Shown: positions 24,754-34,037, counted from the first letter of the stretch. The stretch is 44,623 nt of DNA from Rhodopila globiformis (GCF_002937115.1 NZ_NHRY01000217.1:1-44623), one strand, 5' to 3'. Notes: generated from the sequence alone by a model not told the origin. Made by a program: numbers and translations.

Positions 24754-25253
24754 TGCACCGGCGTATCTTCCTGGCACTGGCCGCCACCCTGGCTGCGACT
24801 GCGGCCGCGCTGCCGCTATCCCTCCGCGCCCAGGACCAGGAGCCGAAAGGCCCGCAGCCTGACCTGCCGAAGGAGCCCCTGACCATCGTCACCCGCGACG
24901 GCAAGCAGCACCACTTCATGGTCGAGATGGCCACCTCGCCCGAGCAGCAGAAGATCGGCGAGATGTTCCGCACCAGCATCCCGCCGGACGGCGGCATGCT
25001 GTTCGACTGGGGCTTCCCGCGGCCGAGCGAGATGTGGATGCGCAACACCCTGGTGCCGCTGGACATGGTGTTCATCAACCAGAACGGCACGATTCGGTCG
25101 ATCTACGAGGACACCACGCCGCGCAGCCTGGCGCCGATCGACAGCCGCGGGCCGGTGCGGGCGACGCTGGAACTGCCGGCCGGGACCACGGCGAAGCTGG
25201 ATATCCGCGTCGGCGATACGGTCAAGCAGCGAATTTTCGGCAACGCGTCGTAA
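24753..25253 (+). CDS. DUF192 secreted protein
   Basis: 166 residues. The N-terminal signal peptide (about 1-26, MHRRIFLALAATLAATAAALPLS, cleavage near RAQ) is followed by the DUF192 domain with EMFRTSIPPDGGMLFDWG, MWMRNTLVPLDMVFI and DTTPRSLAPIDS. This is a conserved periplasmic beta-fold family of unknown role. Its stop-start overlap with the deacetylase suggests one transcript; in alphaproteobacteria the gene commonly precedes the tRNA-Pro/NDUFS4 pair, as here. Confidence 0.88.
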   Translation: MHRRIFLALAATLAATAAALPLSLRAQDQEPKGPQPDLPKEPLTIVTRDGKQHHFMVEMATSPEQQKIGEMFRTSIPPDGGMLFDWGFPRPSEMWMRNTLVPLDMVFINQNGTIRSIYEDTTPRSLAPIDSRGPVRATLELPAGTTAKLDIRVGDTVKQRIFGNAS

Positions 25254-25316
25254 ACTCCCTGCCAATCCGCTTGCATCGGAACGCCGTCGCCCATAGGGTC
25301 CGGCGGCTTCATCGGT

Positions 25317-25393
25317 CGGGGCGTGGCGCAGCCTGGTAGCGCGCCTGTTTTGGGTACAGGAGGTCGTGGGTTCGAGTCCCGCCGCCCCGACCA
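25317..25393 (+). tRNA. tRNA-Pro (anticodon UGG)
   Basis: 77 bases including an encoded CCA (25391-25393). The acceptor stem CGGGGCG/CGCCCCG is perfect. The anticodon stem CCTGT/ACAGG encloses the loop TTTGGGT, giving anticodon TGG at 25351-25353. The T arm GTGGG-TTCGAGT-CCCGC is canonical. It lies between DUF192 and the NDUFS4-like gene. Confidence 0.96.
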
Positions 25394-25415
25394 TACCTAT
25401 CCGGAGATTCGTCCC

Positions 25416-25721
25416 ATGCGCGCCCGCATCTTCCAGCCGCCCAAGAACGCCATGCAGTCCGGCTGGGCCAACACGCGCGAGTGGGTCCTGGAATTCGTCA
25501 CCAGCAACGCCCGCCGCCCGGACCCGCTGATGGGCTGGATCGGCGGCGGCGACACCCAGACTCAGGTGCGGCTGACCTTCGACACCAGGGAAGAAGCCAT
25601 CGACTACGCGCAGCGGGCCGGCCTGGAGTACGACGTCGAACTGCCGCAGCCGCGCCACATCAAGCCCAAGGCCTACGCCGACAACTTCAAGTACGGCCGG
25701 ATCGAGAACTGGACCCACTGA
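25416..25721 (+). CDS. NADH-ubiquinone oxidoreductase NDUFS4-like subunit (ETC complex I subunit)
   Basis: 101 residues: ARIFQPPKNAMQSGWANTRE at the start, WIGGGDTQTQVRLTFDTREEAIDYA in the middle, KAYADNFKYGRIENWTH at the end. This is the whole NDUFS4/18-kDa accessory subunit fold as found in alphaproteobacteria. It associates with the peripheral arm of complex I. The frame is open back through the tRNA, but ATG 25416 with ggag upstream is the sensible start. Confidence 0.92.
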   Translation: MRARIFQPPKNAMQSGWANTREWVLEFVTSNARRPDPLMGWIGGGDTQTQVRLTFDTREEAIDYAQRAGLEYDVELPQPRHIKPKAYADNFKYGRIENWTH

Positions 25722-25734
25722 GCCGCCCTGTGCC

Positions 25735-26694
25735 ATGGCGGTCTATACCGAAGTCACCGATGAGGCACTGGAAGCCTTCCTGGCCGACTACGACATCGGC
25801 ACCCTGGTCGCGTTCCGCGGCATCGCCGAGGGCGTGGAGAACTCCAACTACTCGCTGCGCACCACGGGCGGCGACTTCATCCTGACGCTGTACGAAAAGC
25901 GGGTGAACCCCGCGGAACTGCCCTGGTTCCTCGGCCTGATGGAGCATCTGGCGAAGCACGGGCTGGTGTGCCCGCAGCCGGTGGCCGGGCGCGACGGCTC
26001 GGCGCTGCGCGGCCTGTGCGGGCGGCGGGCGGCGATCACCACCTTCCTGCCCGGCGTCTGGCCGCGGCGGGTGCGGCAGGCGCATTGCGGCCCGGTCGGC
26101 TCCACGCTGGCGACGCTGCACACGGCCGGCGCCGGCTACGCGCCGCGGCGGCCCAACGCACTGGGGCCGCACAGCTGGCCGGCGCTGCTGGGCCGCTGCC
26201 GCGCCCGCGCCGACGAGGTGCAAACCGGGCTGGAATGGCAGCTCGACGCCGCCCTGGCGACGATCCTGGAGACCTGGCCGAGCGGGCTGCCGGAGGGGCA
26301 CATCCATGCCGACATGTTCCCGGACAATGTCTTTTTCCTGGAGGACCGCGTCTCCGGCGTGATCGACTTCTACTTCGCCGCCACCGACCTGCTGGCCTAC
26401 GACGTCGCGGTGTGCCTGAACGCCTGGTGCTTCGAGCCGGATTTCTCGTTCAACGTGACGAAAAGCCGCGCCCTGCTGGCGGGCTACCAGTCGGTGCGGC
26501 GGCTGACGGCGGCGGAAAAGGCGGCGCTGCCGGCGCTGTGCCAGGGGGCGGCGATGCGCTTCCTGCTGACCCGGCTGTTCGACTGGCTGAACACGCCGCC
26601 GGGCGCGCTGGTGACGCGCAAGGACCCGCTGGAATACCTGCGCCGGCTGCGCTTCCACCTGTCGGCCACCGACGGCGGCGCCTATGGCCTCTGA
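25735..26694 (+). CDS. thrB: Homoserine kinase (aminoglycoside phosphotransferase-like type)
   Basis: 319 residues with the APH-type kinase fold. It has GVENSNYSL near 34-42, the catalytic loop [12 protein letters not shown] near 189-200 (catalytic Asp and metal-binding Asn), and [15 protein letters not shown] as the second metal motif. This is the alphaproteobacterial ThrB, which phosphorylates homoserine for threonine synthesis; the fold is unrelated to GHMP ThrB. It sits in the conserved thrB-rnhA arrangement and overlaps rnhA by 11 bases. The ispH gene that often precedes it is absent here. Confidence 0.9.
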   Translation: MAVYTEVTDEALEAFLADYDIGTLVAFRGIAEGVENSNYSLRTTGGDFILTLYEKRVNPAELPWFLGLMEHLAKHGLVCPQPVAGRDGSALRGLCGRRAAITTFLPGVWPRRVRQAHCGPVGSTLATLHTAGAGYAPRRPNALGPHSWPALLGRCRARADEVQTGLEWQLDAALATILETWPSGLPEGHIHADMFPDNVFFLEDRVSGVIDFYFAATDLLAYDVAVCLNAWCFEPDFSFNVTKSRALLAGYQSVRRLTAAEKAALPALCQGAAMRFLLTRLFDWLNTPPGALVTRKDPLEYLRRLRFHLSATDGGAYGL

Positions 26695-27169
26695 GGACGT
26701 GGTCGTCTCGCTGCCGCCCGACCCGGACAAGGTGGTGCAGATCTGGACCGACGGCGGCTGCAAGCCCAACCCCGGGCCCGGCGGCTGGGCGGCGATCCTG
26801 GTGTTCCGCAACGTGGTGAAGGAACTGTCGGGCGCCGAGGCGAAGACCACCAACAACCGCATGGAGCTGATCGCCGCGGCGACGGCGCTGGAGGCGCTGA
26901 AGCGGCCCTGCCACGTGGTGCTGCACACCGACAGCCAGTACCTGCAGAACGGCATCACCCGCTGGATCCCCGGCTGGATACGCAAGGGCTGGCGCAGTTC
27001 CACCGGCGAGCCGGTGGCGAACGTCGACCTGTGGAAGCGGATCATGGCCGCGGCCGAGGTGCACCGGGTGGACTGGCGCTGGGTGCGCGGCCACGCCGGC
27101 AACGACATGAACGAGCGCGCCGATCGGCTGGCGACCGAGGCACGGCGGGCGGCGTTCGGCGGTGGGTGA
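26684..27169 (+). CDS. rnhA: Ribonuclease HI
   Basis: 161 residues with a complete active site: D23 ([16 protein letters not shown]), E61 (NNRMEL), D83 (HTDSQYL), H137 (RGHAGND) and D147 (NERADRLA). It cuts the RNA strand of RNA-DNA hybrids. The basic-protrusion region [18 protein letters not shown] is present, as in the E. coli-type enzyme. The first about 16 residues precede the fold. It overlaps thrB by 11 bases and is read in another frame, so it is probably translationally coupled. Confidence 0.94.
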   Translation: MASEDVVVSLPPDPDKVVQIWTDGGCKPNPGPGGWAAILVFRNVVKELSGAEAKTTNNRMELIAAATALEALKRPCHVVLHTDSQYLQNGITRWIPGWIRKGWRSSTGEPVANVDLWKRIMAAAEVHRVDWRWVRGHAGNDMNERADRLATEARRAAFGGG

Positions 27170-27266
27170 GTGGCGACGTAGCAATGTAAGGCGTAACAGT
27201 CTGGATCGCGGCAGGAACGCCGTTTCCGGGCGCCCGCGCACATCACGAGCAGCATCCCTGCATACG

Positions 27267-27283
27267 GCCCCCACCCTGGGGGC
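27267..27283. terminator. Possible terminator-like hairpin downstream of rnhA
   Basis: GCCCCCA, loop CCC, TGGGGGC: a perfect 7-bp GC stem about 100 bases after the rnhA stop. There is no T run after it (ttgaccgg), so if it terminates, it would not be a classic intrinsic terminator. The remainder of the 27170-27471 gap shows nothing recognisable. Confidence 0.35.
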
Positions 27284-27471
27284 TTGACCGGAAAGCGCTG
27301 GGTAAGCCAGGGATAGGGTCAGCAAAGCCGGGGCAGCCGCCGCCTGGTCAGCCCGTTCGCGTCCTGCCACGTCGTCCAGTCCCTCCGGCTGCGCCCGGTG
27401 ACCGCGCTGTCGCGGCTGCGCCGGAGGCGGAATCCTGGTTGCAAACTCAGTTTTGGCGTGAGGCTCATCCG

Positions 27472-27987
27472 GTGAAACCTGCTCGTTCAACCTCCGTCCC
27501 CAAGGCCATGCAGGCGACCTATGATGCGGTCACCGCATTGACGGACGCGTTCTGCCGCGACCACCTGAACGAGGAATATCGCGATCTCGCGCGGGCCATG
27601 GCCGCCGCTCTCTGCCGCAAGCGCCCCAGCCCGCTGGCCTCGGGGCAACTGCGCACCTGGGCATGCGGCATCGTCTATCTGCTGGGCCAGATCAACTTCC
27701 TGTCGGACCGGGCAAGCGAGCCGTACATGAGCATGGCGAATGTCCGTGCCGGCTTTGGCGTCGGCGAGAGCACGGCAAGCGGCAAGGCGCGCGTCATCGC
27801 GGATGCGCTGCACGCGCACCGCTTTGACCCGGCCTGGACGTTGCGCAGCGTCGCTATCCAGAGCCCGTTGATGTGGATGGCCGAGGTCAACGGCCTGCTG
27901 GTCGACCTACGCGACATGCCGCGCGAGGTTCAGGAAGTCGCCTATGAGAAAGGCTTGATCCCCTACATACCGGCAGACCGCGAGTAA
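27472..27987 (+). CDS. DUF6398-domain protein
   Basis: 171 residues from GTG 27472; an in-frame TTG at 27439 is an alternative start. Recognisable family pattern: ITALTD-like helix, FCRDHLNEEYRDLARAMAAALCRKRPSPL, then WACGIVYLLGQINFLSD, and a conserved GVGESTASGKARVI, which looks like a small helix-turn-helix. It resembles proteins labelled DUF6398, sometimes beside SEC-C or toxin-like genes. Function unknown. Stand-alone, with 280 bases to the next start. The identification rests on memory of the family pattern only. Confidence 0.62.
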   Translation: MKPARSTSVPKAMQATYDAVTALTDAFCRDHLNEEYRDLARAMAAALCRKRPSPLASGQLRTWACGIVYLLGQINFLSDRASEPYMSMANVRAGFGVGESTASGKARVIADALHAHRFDPAWTLRSVAIQSPLMWMAEVNGLLVDLRDMPREVQEVAYEKGLIPYIPADRE

Positions 27988-28201
27988 CGCCCGGCGTGGC
28001 CGAATCCAAGAGAGCACCCGAAACGAACTATACGCCGGATGCAACTATCCTTGCAGCATTGCGCTGTTGAGAAGCCGTGATCGGCCCACCAGGACGTCGC
28101 CACCCGCCGCGCCTCCGCTGGCGCATGACCCGTGCGGCACAGAATGCAGAGACACGGCGAGGCAACGGGTCGTTGCGTCGCCAGTCCGAAAGGAGGAGGC
28201 C

Positions 28202-28858
28202 ATGAAACCTGCCAGAGATCGGCCCGACCAGCGGCCCGCCAAAGCGCCCGGCGCTGATATGTCGCGCAAATTGCAGAAGATCGTCACCGACATCAAAGAG
28301 TCCGGCCAGGCCAACCTGACCCGGCTTACGGTGCTCAAGAAGTGGTTCGAAGCACCGCACCGCGTGCTGTCATTTGGTATGTTCATTGCCGGCCAGGCGC
28401 TGCGGCACGCACCCGAAGCGACCGGGGAAGCTGCGGAGCTGTTTCGCGTGGCACACGATCTTCTGGCCGACGTGGATATACTCGATCCCGGGATTCCACG
28501 CGCTGACGCAACAGGACTCCACGATCGTCTTAAAGCGTTTCAGAATGAACATCAGCACGTGCACTGGACAAGCGTCCGCTTGATTCGCAATCATAATCTG
28601 TTCCTGGTGGAAAGCGGGCTTGACCTTTATCTCCGGCACGGCAATTCACCGGCCGACAGCTATCGTCTTGCCGCGGCTTATTGCGAACATTACAATCCGG
28701 GCTATGGAAACGGCCTCAATGGCCCCAGCGTTCAGAGGATTGAAGAGATCGCCGGGTTCGTCCGCGTGGTTGAGGCATACGAGCCGACAGGACCGGCCCA
28801 TGAAGGCCGACCGGTCTGGACGGTGGATCAAATAGCCGCAGCCAGCAGGGAGGAATGA
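28202..28858 (+). CDS. Unrecognised protein, helical, coupled to an SRPBCC gene
   Basis: 218 residues; I do not recognise the family. It is cytoplasmic-looking with no signal or membrane segment. Visible features: a basic N-terminus, LTRLTVLKKWFEAPHRVLSFGMFIA near 40-65, several His-rich and Asp-rich segments, and AAYCEHYNPGYGNGLNGPS near 162-180. The start ATG 28202 has an excellent ribosome site (aggaggagg). A 6-bp inverted repeat gcaacg-ggt-cgttgc at 28162-28176 lies just upstream and could be an operator. The stop overlaps a possible ATG of the next gene (28855-28858). G+C looks somewhat lower than the flanking metabolic genes. Confidence 0.6.
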   Translation: MKPARDRPDQRPAKAPGADMSRKLQKIVTDIKESGQANLTRLTVLKKWFEAPHRVLSFGMFIAGQALRHAPEATGEAAELFRVAHDLLADVDILDPGIPRADATGLHDRLKAFQNEHQHVHWTSVRLIRNHNLFLVESGLDLYLRHGNSPADSYRLAAAYCEHYNPGYGNGLNGPSVQRIEEIAGFVRVVEAYEPTGPAHEGRPVWTVDQIAAASREE

Positions 28859-28860
28859 CG

Positions 28861-29304
28861 ATGCCCAATACCGTTCGCCTGCACCGCGTTCTGGCCGCCA
28901 GGCCGGACAAGGTCTATCGCGCGTTCCTCGAGCCGGACGCATTGGCGAAGTGGCTCCCACCCAACGGCTTCGCCTGCACCGTGCATCAGCTGGATGCGAC
29001 GGTCGGCGGCCGCCATCGGCTGTCGTTCCGTAACTTCACCACGAGCCAGGGCCATTCCTTTGCCGGTGAATACGTCGAGCTGGTTCCCGATCAACGGCTG
29101 CGCTACACGGACCGCTTCGATGATCCGAATTTGCCAGGGGAAATCCAGGTAACGGTGACGCTCCGGCCGGTGACGGTCGGCACCGAGCTGACGATCGTAC
29201 AGGAAGGCCTGCCGGACGTGCTGCCGCTGGAGGCGTGCTATCTCGGCTGGCAGGAGTCGCTGCAAAACCTCGCCCGGCTCGTCGAGCCCGACATCCGGCC
29301 GTGA
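28861..29304 (+). CDS. SRPBCC (AHSA1/START-like) domain protein
   Basis: 147 residues covering one SRPBCC fold: VRLHRVLAARPDKVYRAFLEPDALAKWLPPNGF at the start, GGRHRLSF, YVELVPDQRLRYTDRF and a C-terminal helix CYLGWQESLQNLARLVE. AHSA1-like proteins bind hydrophobic ligands or act as small stress proteins. Two ATGs are possible: 28855 (overlapping the previous stop but only one base from ggagg) and 28861, with proper spacing; I choose the latter. Probably co-transcribed with the unrecognised gene upstream. Confidence 0.82.
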   Translation: MPNTVRLHRVLAARPDKVYRAFLEPDALAKWLPPNGFACTVHQLDATVGGRHRLSFRNFTTSQGHSFAGEYVELVPDQRLRYTDRFDDPNLPGEIQVTVTLRPVTVGTELTIVQEGLPDVLPLEACYLGWQESLQNLARLVEPDIRP

Positions 29305-29469
29305 TTGCCGCAAAGGCGTGGATGGCCCGCCTCCCCGGACCATGACGGGGACAGGACGGTGCCCGGCAGCCAATGACGCGGTTATCCCCCGACGGGCCTC
29401 AAGCCCCGCATCCCGGACAGCCCACGGCTATCGGGACAGGATTTCCTCAGCTCCGGCCCGCGCGGAATA

Positions 29470-30864
29470 TCAGCGGCCAGCGTCCACCCAGTTGCCGTGG
29501 AAGCCGAATGGCACGCGATGCGGCAGGTGGACGGTGGCGACCGGCCCGTCGGCAACAGCCTGTGTGTCCAGGATGACCAGGTCGCTACGCTGGTCCTGAG
29601 CCCGCCAGGCGACAGAGAGCAGCCAGCCGTCGCCCTCGGGCGCAGAGGGACTGCGCGGGACGAAAACCGCTTCCGAGGCGGAATCACCGGACGGAACGGT
29701 GAAGGCACTGCGGCGCCGGGCGGTGAAGTCGTGCCAGACGATGGTGTCCAGCCCGGCCCCGTCGCGACTGCCGCCGACGAACAGGCCGTAGCGGTTGGGC
29801 AGGCTGGTCCGGCGCTCGTCCAGCCGGGGGAACTCGCCGCACATGTCATCGAGCGGCGCGCGGGTAAACGCGTCGGTGCCGGCCGCCGGATCGAGCGTCC
29901 AGCGCATCAAGGTGGCATTGGTGTCAGCGGGCGGCGTTTCCCGGCCATCGGCGCGCGGGAACAAGGGCGCGGCGGCATACTGCATCACGTCGAGCATGAT
30001 GCGCCCGTCCTGGTCCCAGGCGTTCATGACGTGGAAGACAAAGCAATTCTCGGCGCGGAACCAGCGCAGCGAGGCGACGCCCTGCGCGCGCTCCATCACC
30101 CCGATATGCGTGCCCAGGTCCGGTTCCCAGGCGAAGGGCGACTCGCCGGCCATGGCGCGGGCCATGCTGCCGGTCAGCGGCATGACGGGAAAGACGATGT
30201 GCCGTTCCGTCACCGCGAAATCGTGCACCATGGCACAGTAGGGCGCCTCGAACCGTTCCAGGCGCTTCACGCGGCCGTCGGCGCCGAGCACGCCGCAGGT
30301 CATGGTGGGGGAAAACGCGCCGCCGGCGTAGCAGCCGAAAAAGATCAGGTCGCCGGTCAGCGGGTCGGTCTTCGGATGAGCGGTGAACGGGTCGTGGAGG
30401 GTGCCGAAATCGCGCACGCCGCGCGTCGTCAGCGTGGCGGGATCGAGTTCGAACGGCAGATGCCCCTCTTCCAGCGCCAGCAGGCGGCCGGCGTGCCAGA
30501 CGACGTTGGTGTTGGCGACGCCGGTATTGGCGATACCATGCTCGGCCAGTTCCGGGCCGCCGAAGCCGGCGACGAGTGCCCGTCCGGCCGCGTGCTCGGC
30601 CAGCCATCGGTCGGTGCGCACCCAGCGGTTGCGATAGGATGCCGTGCCATCGGCGATGGTGAAGGCGTGCACCATGCCGTCGCCAGCGAACCAATGGTCC
30701 CGCAGCGGGTCGAGGGGCGGGAACTGCGGGTTCGGGCCGTTGCGGAACAGGGTGCCGGCGAGACCCTTGGGCAGTTCACCAGTCACGCGCAGCGCCGGTA
30801 GGTCATACTCCGTGCCGATCGGCGCGAAATTGCTGAAGGACGTCGCGTCAGGAGCCGTCGCCAT
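29470..30864 (-). CDS. Carotenoid oxygenase-family dioxygenase
   Basis: 464 residues of the RPE65/lignostilbene dioxygenase family. Four iron-binding His are visible: H163 (TAHPKTDP), H214 (MVHDFAVTERH), H278 (VFHVMNAWDQDG) and H456 (FGFHGNWV). The N-terminal LPKGLAGTLFRNGPNPQF and DGMVHAF motifs are also present. It cleaves a C=C bond of a carotenoid, apocarotenoid or stilbene using Fe(II) and O2; the substrate is unknown. The start ATG 30862-30864 has ggagg seven bases ahead; an earlier in-frame start at 30900 is less likely. No carotenoid genes are nearby. Confidence 0.88.
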   Translation of the reverse strand: MATAPDATSFSNFAPIGTEYDLPALRVTGELPKGLAGTLFRNGPNPQFPPLDPLRDHWFAGDGMVHAFTIADGTASYRNRWVRTDRWLAEHAAGRALVAGFGGPELAEHGIANTGVANTNVVWHAGRLLALEEGHLPFELDPATLTTRGVRDFGTLHDPFTAHPKTDPLTGDLIFFGCYAGGAFSPTMTCGVLGADGRVKRLERFEAPYCAMVHDFAVTERHIVFPVMPLTGSMARAMAGESPFAWEPDLGTHIGVMERAQGVASLRWFRAENCFVFHVMNAWDQDGRIMLDVMQYAAAPLFPRADGRETPPADTNATLMRWTLDPAAGTDAFTRAPLDDMCGEFPRLDERRTSLPNRYGLFVGGSRDGAGLDTIVWHDFTARRRSAFTVPSGDSASEAVFVPRSPSAPEGDGWLLSVAWRAQDQRSDLVILDTQAVADGPVATVHLPHRVPFGFHGNWVDAGR

Positions 30865-31954
30865 GGTGCTTCCTCCGGTTTTGTCGCAGCAGCATGGCAT
30901 GGATCGGGTGCCCGCGTCAGGCGCCGCTCCGGACAGCCGGCCACGCAGGACGGAGCCGCGGCGCCGAGGCGTGTGTTGGGCGCGGTTGCATGGCCGCTCC
31001 GTCGCCCTGCTGTCTCCGCATCCGGACAGGGACGTTTCGGAGTCGGGACAAGGCGTTCAGCGAATTGCAGGAACAACGGAAAACGATAGCGATCATCGTC
31101 GCAATGATCATCGGCATTTTCGTCCCGCGCGGGTAATTTCGCTCGCCGCCTATCGCACGAGAACCGACCGCCATCGGCGGAAGGTTTCCCGCCATGACCT
31201 GTGAGTTCTCCTGACACAAGCAAGCCGAAAACTCGGGTATCAACAGCGGGCATCTGCGTGTACAGCCCTGGGCCGGCAAATAATGAACGATCAAGCGCAG
31301 GAAACGCAGATCAACGTCCAGGCAGGCAGAGGCCAAATAGCATGATCCCGCACCAGCTTCCCTTGCCCGGCCCCAACGGGAGCGCTTCGACGAATTCGGT
31401 ATTCAACCGGATTGACCGCACCGCACGCCCGGCCGAGGGCCAGGCTTGGACCGCTGATGCCGAACAATTGAAGTTACAGCAGACCGCAGGCCGGTTGAGA
31501 CATGGCAACGACGCGCCCTCATCGTCATTGCCTGGACGAGCCGCATTGGCGCCAACTTCAGGGGGAACAGGGCGGGGTCGTCGCCCCATCGTCATGGTCG
31601 GGCATGTCCCGGCCATCTGCGCTTCAACGGTTGGGGGTGTATGGCCGGGACACGCCCGGCCATGACGGAGAAGCAATGGACTTGGCCCGGTCCATGTAAG
31701 GTTAGCGCCTGCGGACAAGCCGGGCCATGACGATGAAGACAGGCCGCCTCCCCAACCGATCCGCGGTCTGCCGTGGCTCTTCGGACCGGACCGGGAAACC
31801 GCAGGCTTGGTTCCGGCCGAAGCCGGGTTCGGCCGGGTTCCACGCGGAAGAGTCGTCTCCGGAACAAAACCCGATTGCTGCCAGCGGCCGGGCAAGGCGC
31901 CGTGTGGCGGCACCGCACCTCACCGATCTCCAGCAGAGGATTTGAACGGGCGTC
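30865..31954. other. Non-coding region with one palindromic repeat and a short shared segment
   Basis: About 1.1 kb between divergent genes. It holds the A4 palindromic repeat (31553-31690), a half-palindrome near 31717-31735 (caagccgggccatgacgatgaag), and a 28-base segment at 31473-31500 that recurs at 40154-40181. The rest (30901-31472) shows no recognisable gene on either strand. Confidence 0.6.
31553..31690. repeat. Dispersed palindromic repeat, subtype 2 copy (A4)
   Basis: The core 31591-31666 (gtcatggtcgggcatgtcc at one end, gacacgcccggccatgac at the other) is more diverged than the other copies. The flank aacttcagggggaacagggc is shared with the copy at 8745. Confidence 0.8.
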
Positions 31955-32749
31955 ATGACCAACCGCTTGCAGGACAAGATAGCAATCGTCTTCGGCGCCG
32001 GCTCGGTCGGCCCCGGCTGGGGCAATGGCAAAGCCACCGCGACCCTGTTCGCCCGCGAAGGCGCGCATGTCGTTTGCGTCGACAACAACCCGGCCGCGGC
32101 AGAAGAAACCGTTGGCATCATCGCCGGTGAAAGCGGTTCCGCTTCGGCGGCCGTGTGCGACGTGACGCAGTCCGACCAGGTCAAGGCGGTCGTGGACGCG
32201 GTGATCGCCCGCCACGGCCGCATCGACGTACTGCACAACAACGTCGGCTACGCAACGATGGGCGGGCCGATCGAACTGAGCGAAGCGGAGTGGCACCGGT
32301 CGTTCGACCTGAACGTCACCGGCGCCTTCCTGACCTGCAAGCACGTGCTGCCGCACATGCTGGCGCGGCGTTCCGGCGCGATCGTCAACGTCTCGTCGAT
32401 CGCGGCGATCCGCTGGACCGGCTATCCCTATGCGGCGTACTACGCGGCCAAGGCGGCGGTGAACAACTTCACCATGGGCCTCGCGCTGCAATACGCGGCC
32501 GAGGGCATCCGCGTGAACGCCATCATGCCCGGCCTGATGAACACGCCGCTGATCCACCAGCAAATCTCCGGCCAGTACAAGGATGCCGAGGAGATGATCC
32601 GCGCGCGCGATGCCGCCTGCCCGATGGGGCGCATGGGCACCGCGTGGGACGTGGCGAAGGCCGCCCTGTTCCTTGCATCGGATGAGGCCGCCTATATCAC
32701 CGGGGTCAGCCTGCCGGTCGACGGCGGCCTGACCTGCCGCGCCGCCTGA
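31955..32749 (+). CDS. Short-chain dehydrogenase/reductase
   Basis: 264-residue classical SDR. The cofactor motif is GAGSVGPGWGNG (14-25; longer than the usual TGxxxGIG), with NNVG (95-98) and the catalytic S148 and Y162-x3-K166 (NVSSIAAI, then AAYYAAKAAVN). The C-terminus is YITGVSLPVDGGLT. It oxidises or reduces an alcohol/carbonyl with NAD(P). It starts the plus-strand run SDR - RuBisCO-like - DUF1537 kinase; the gap to the next gene is only 25 bases. By context it probably supplies a 3-oxo sugar acid for the kinase; that is inference. Confidence 0.85.
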   Translation: MTNRLQDKIAIVFGAGSVGPGWGNGKATATLFAREGAHVVCVDNNPAAAEETVGIIAGESGSASAAVCDVTQSDQVKAVVDAVIARHGRIDVLHNNVGYATMGGPIELSEAEWHRSFDLNVTGAFLTCKHVLPHMLARRSGAIVNVSSIAAIRWTGYPYAAYYAAKAAVNNFTMGLALQYAAEGIRVNAIMPGLMNTPLIHQQISGQYKDAEEMIRARDAACPMGRMGTAWDVAKAALFLASDEAAYITGVSLPVDGGLTCRAA

Positions 32750-32774
32750 AGTCCATCCACCTGGAGCACCCGTC

Positions 32775-34037
32775 ATGTCGACGAACCGCATCGAGGCCGA
32801 TTATCTCCTGGAAACGCCGGGCGATCCGCGCCGCGTGGCCGAATTCATGGCCGGCGAGCAGTCGAGCGGCACCTTCGTTCCGGTCCCCGGCGAGACGCCC
32901 GAACTGAAGGCCCGCGCAGCGGCCCGGGTGATCCGCCTGGACGTGCTCGACGAGTCCGCCCCGGCGCCGGCGCTGCCGTCGGCCGGACTGAAGGTTACCG
33001 CGGAAACCAAATTCCGCCGCGCCCTGGTCACGCTGTCCTGGCCGTTCGAGATACTGGGACCGTCGTTGCCGAACCTGCTCGCGACGGTGGCGGGAAACCT
33101 GTTCGAGCTGAAGCCGGTCACCGGGCTGCGCCTGCTGGACATCCGCCTGCCGGCCGAGTTCGCCGACGCCTACCTCGGCCCCGGCTTCGGCATCGCCGGC
33201 ACGCGACGTCTCTCCGGCGTCGAAGGGCGGCCGCTGATCGGCACCATCATCAAGCCGAGCGTCGGCCTGAACCCGCGCGAGACGGCGGACCTTGTGGCGG
33301 AACTCTGCCGCGCCGGCATCGACTTCATCAAGGATGACGAACTGCAGGCCGACGGCCCAGCCTGCCCGTTCGACGAACGCGTCGCCGAGGTCATGCGGGT
33401 GATCAACGCCCACGCCGACCGCACCGGCAAGAAGCCGATGTACGCCTTCAACCTGACCGGCGACCTGGACGAGATGCGCCACCGGCACGATACGTTGCTG
33501 CAACATGGCGCGACCTGCATGATGGCGAGCCTGAATTCCGTCGGCCTGGCCGGCATGATCGCGTTGCGGCGGTTCGCGCAGTTGCCGATCCACGCGCATC
33601 GCAACGGCTGGGGCTACCTGACGCGGCACCCGATGCTGGGCTGGTCGTACATCGCCTGGCAGAAGATTTGGCGCCTGGCCGGCGTCGACCACATGCACGT
33701 CAACGGCATCGGCAACAAATTCGCCGAGGACGACGAAAGCTGCATCGCCTCCGCCCGCGCCTGCCTGACGCCGATGTTCGCTGGCAAGCCCTGCACGGTG
33801 ATGCCGGTGTTCTCCTCGGCGCAGACGGCGCGGCAGGCGCCGGCGACTTATAACGGCCTGGGCTCGGTCGACCTGATCGTCACCGCCGGCGGCGGCATCA
33901 TGGCGCATCCGCTCGGCGCCGCGGCCGGCGTCGAGGCCATGGTGGACGCGTGGCAGGCGGCCCTGGCGGGCATTCCGTTGCCGGACTATGCGCAGTCCCG
34001 CCCGAGCCTGAAGCGGGCGCTGGAGATGGCGGCATGA
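32775..34037 (+). CDS. RuBisCO-like protein (form IV type)
   Basis: 420 residues. RuBisCO landmarks: GTIIKPSVGLN (K160, equivalent to the K175 region), FIKDDELQADGP (K186, D188, E189: the carbamylated Lys and both metal ligands are kept), HAHRNGWG (H273, H275, R276) and HVNGIGNKF (K315 in the loop-6 region). The overall sequence is unlike true RuBisCO large subunit, and there is no small-subunit or Calvin-cycle gene here. RuBisCO-like proteins paired with DUF1537 kinases are known from apionate breakdown (decarboxylase or transcarboxylase/hydrolase on 3-oxo-isoapionate-4-phosphate). Its stop overlaps the kinase start (ATGA, 34034-34037). Likely role: C-C cleavage or decarboxylation of the kinase product. 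Confidence 0.85.
   Translation: MSTNRIEADYLLETPGDPRRVAEFMAGEQSSGTFVPVPGETPELKARAAARVIRLDVLDESAPAPALPSAGLKVTAETKFRRALVTLSWPFEILGPSLPNLLATVAGNLFELKPVTGLRLLDIRLPAEFADAYLGPGFGIAGTRRLSGVEGRPLIGTIIKPSVGLNPRETADLVAELCRAGIDFIKDDELQADGPACPFDERVAEVMRVINAHADRTGKKPMYAFNLTGDLDEMRHRHDTLLQHGATCMMASLNSVGLAGMIALRRFAQLPIHAHRNGWGYLTRHPMLGWSYIAWQKIWRLAGVDHMHVNGIGNKFAEDDESCIASARACLTPMFAGKPCTVMPVFSSAQTARQAPATYNGLGSVDLIVTAGGGIMAHPLGAAAGVEAMVDAWQAALAGIPLPDYAQSRPSLKRALEMAA

Noticed and set aside
27170..27471. Searched for a riboswitch or small RNA between rnhA and the DUF6398 gene
   Set aside because: Only one short GC hairpin is visible; no conserved riboswitch core is recognisable.
30894..31136. Small plus-strand frame with a hydrophobic end (TIAIIVAMIIGIF)
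   Set aside because: Overlaps the upstream region of the carotenoid oxygenase, has no ribosome site, and the first 55 residues are Arg/Gly-rich as in shadows.
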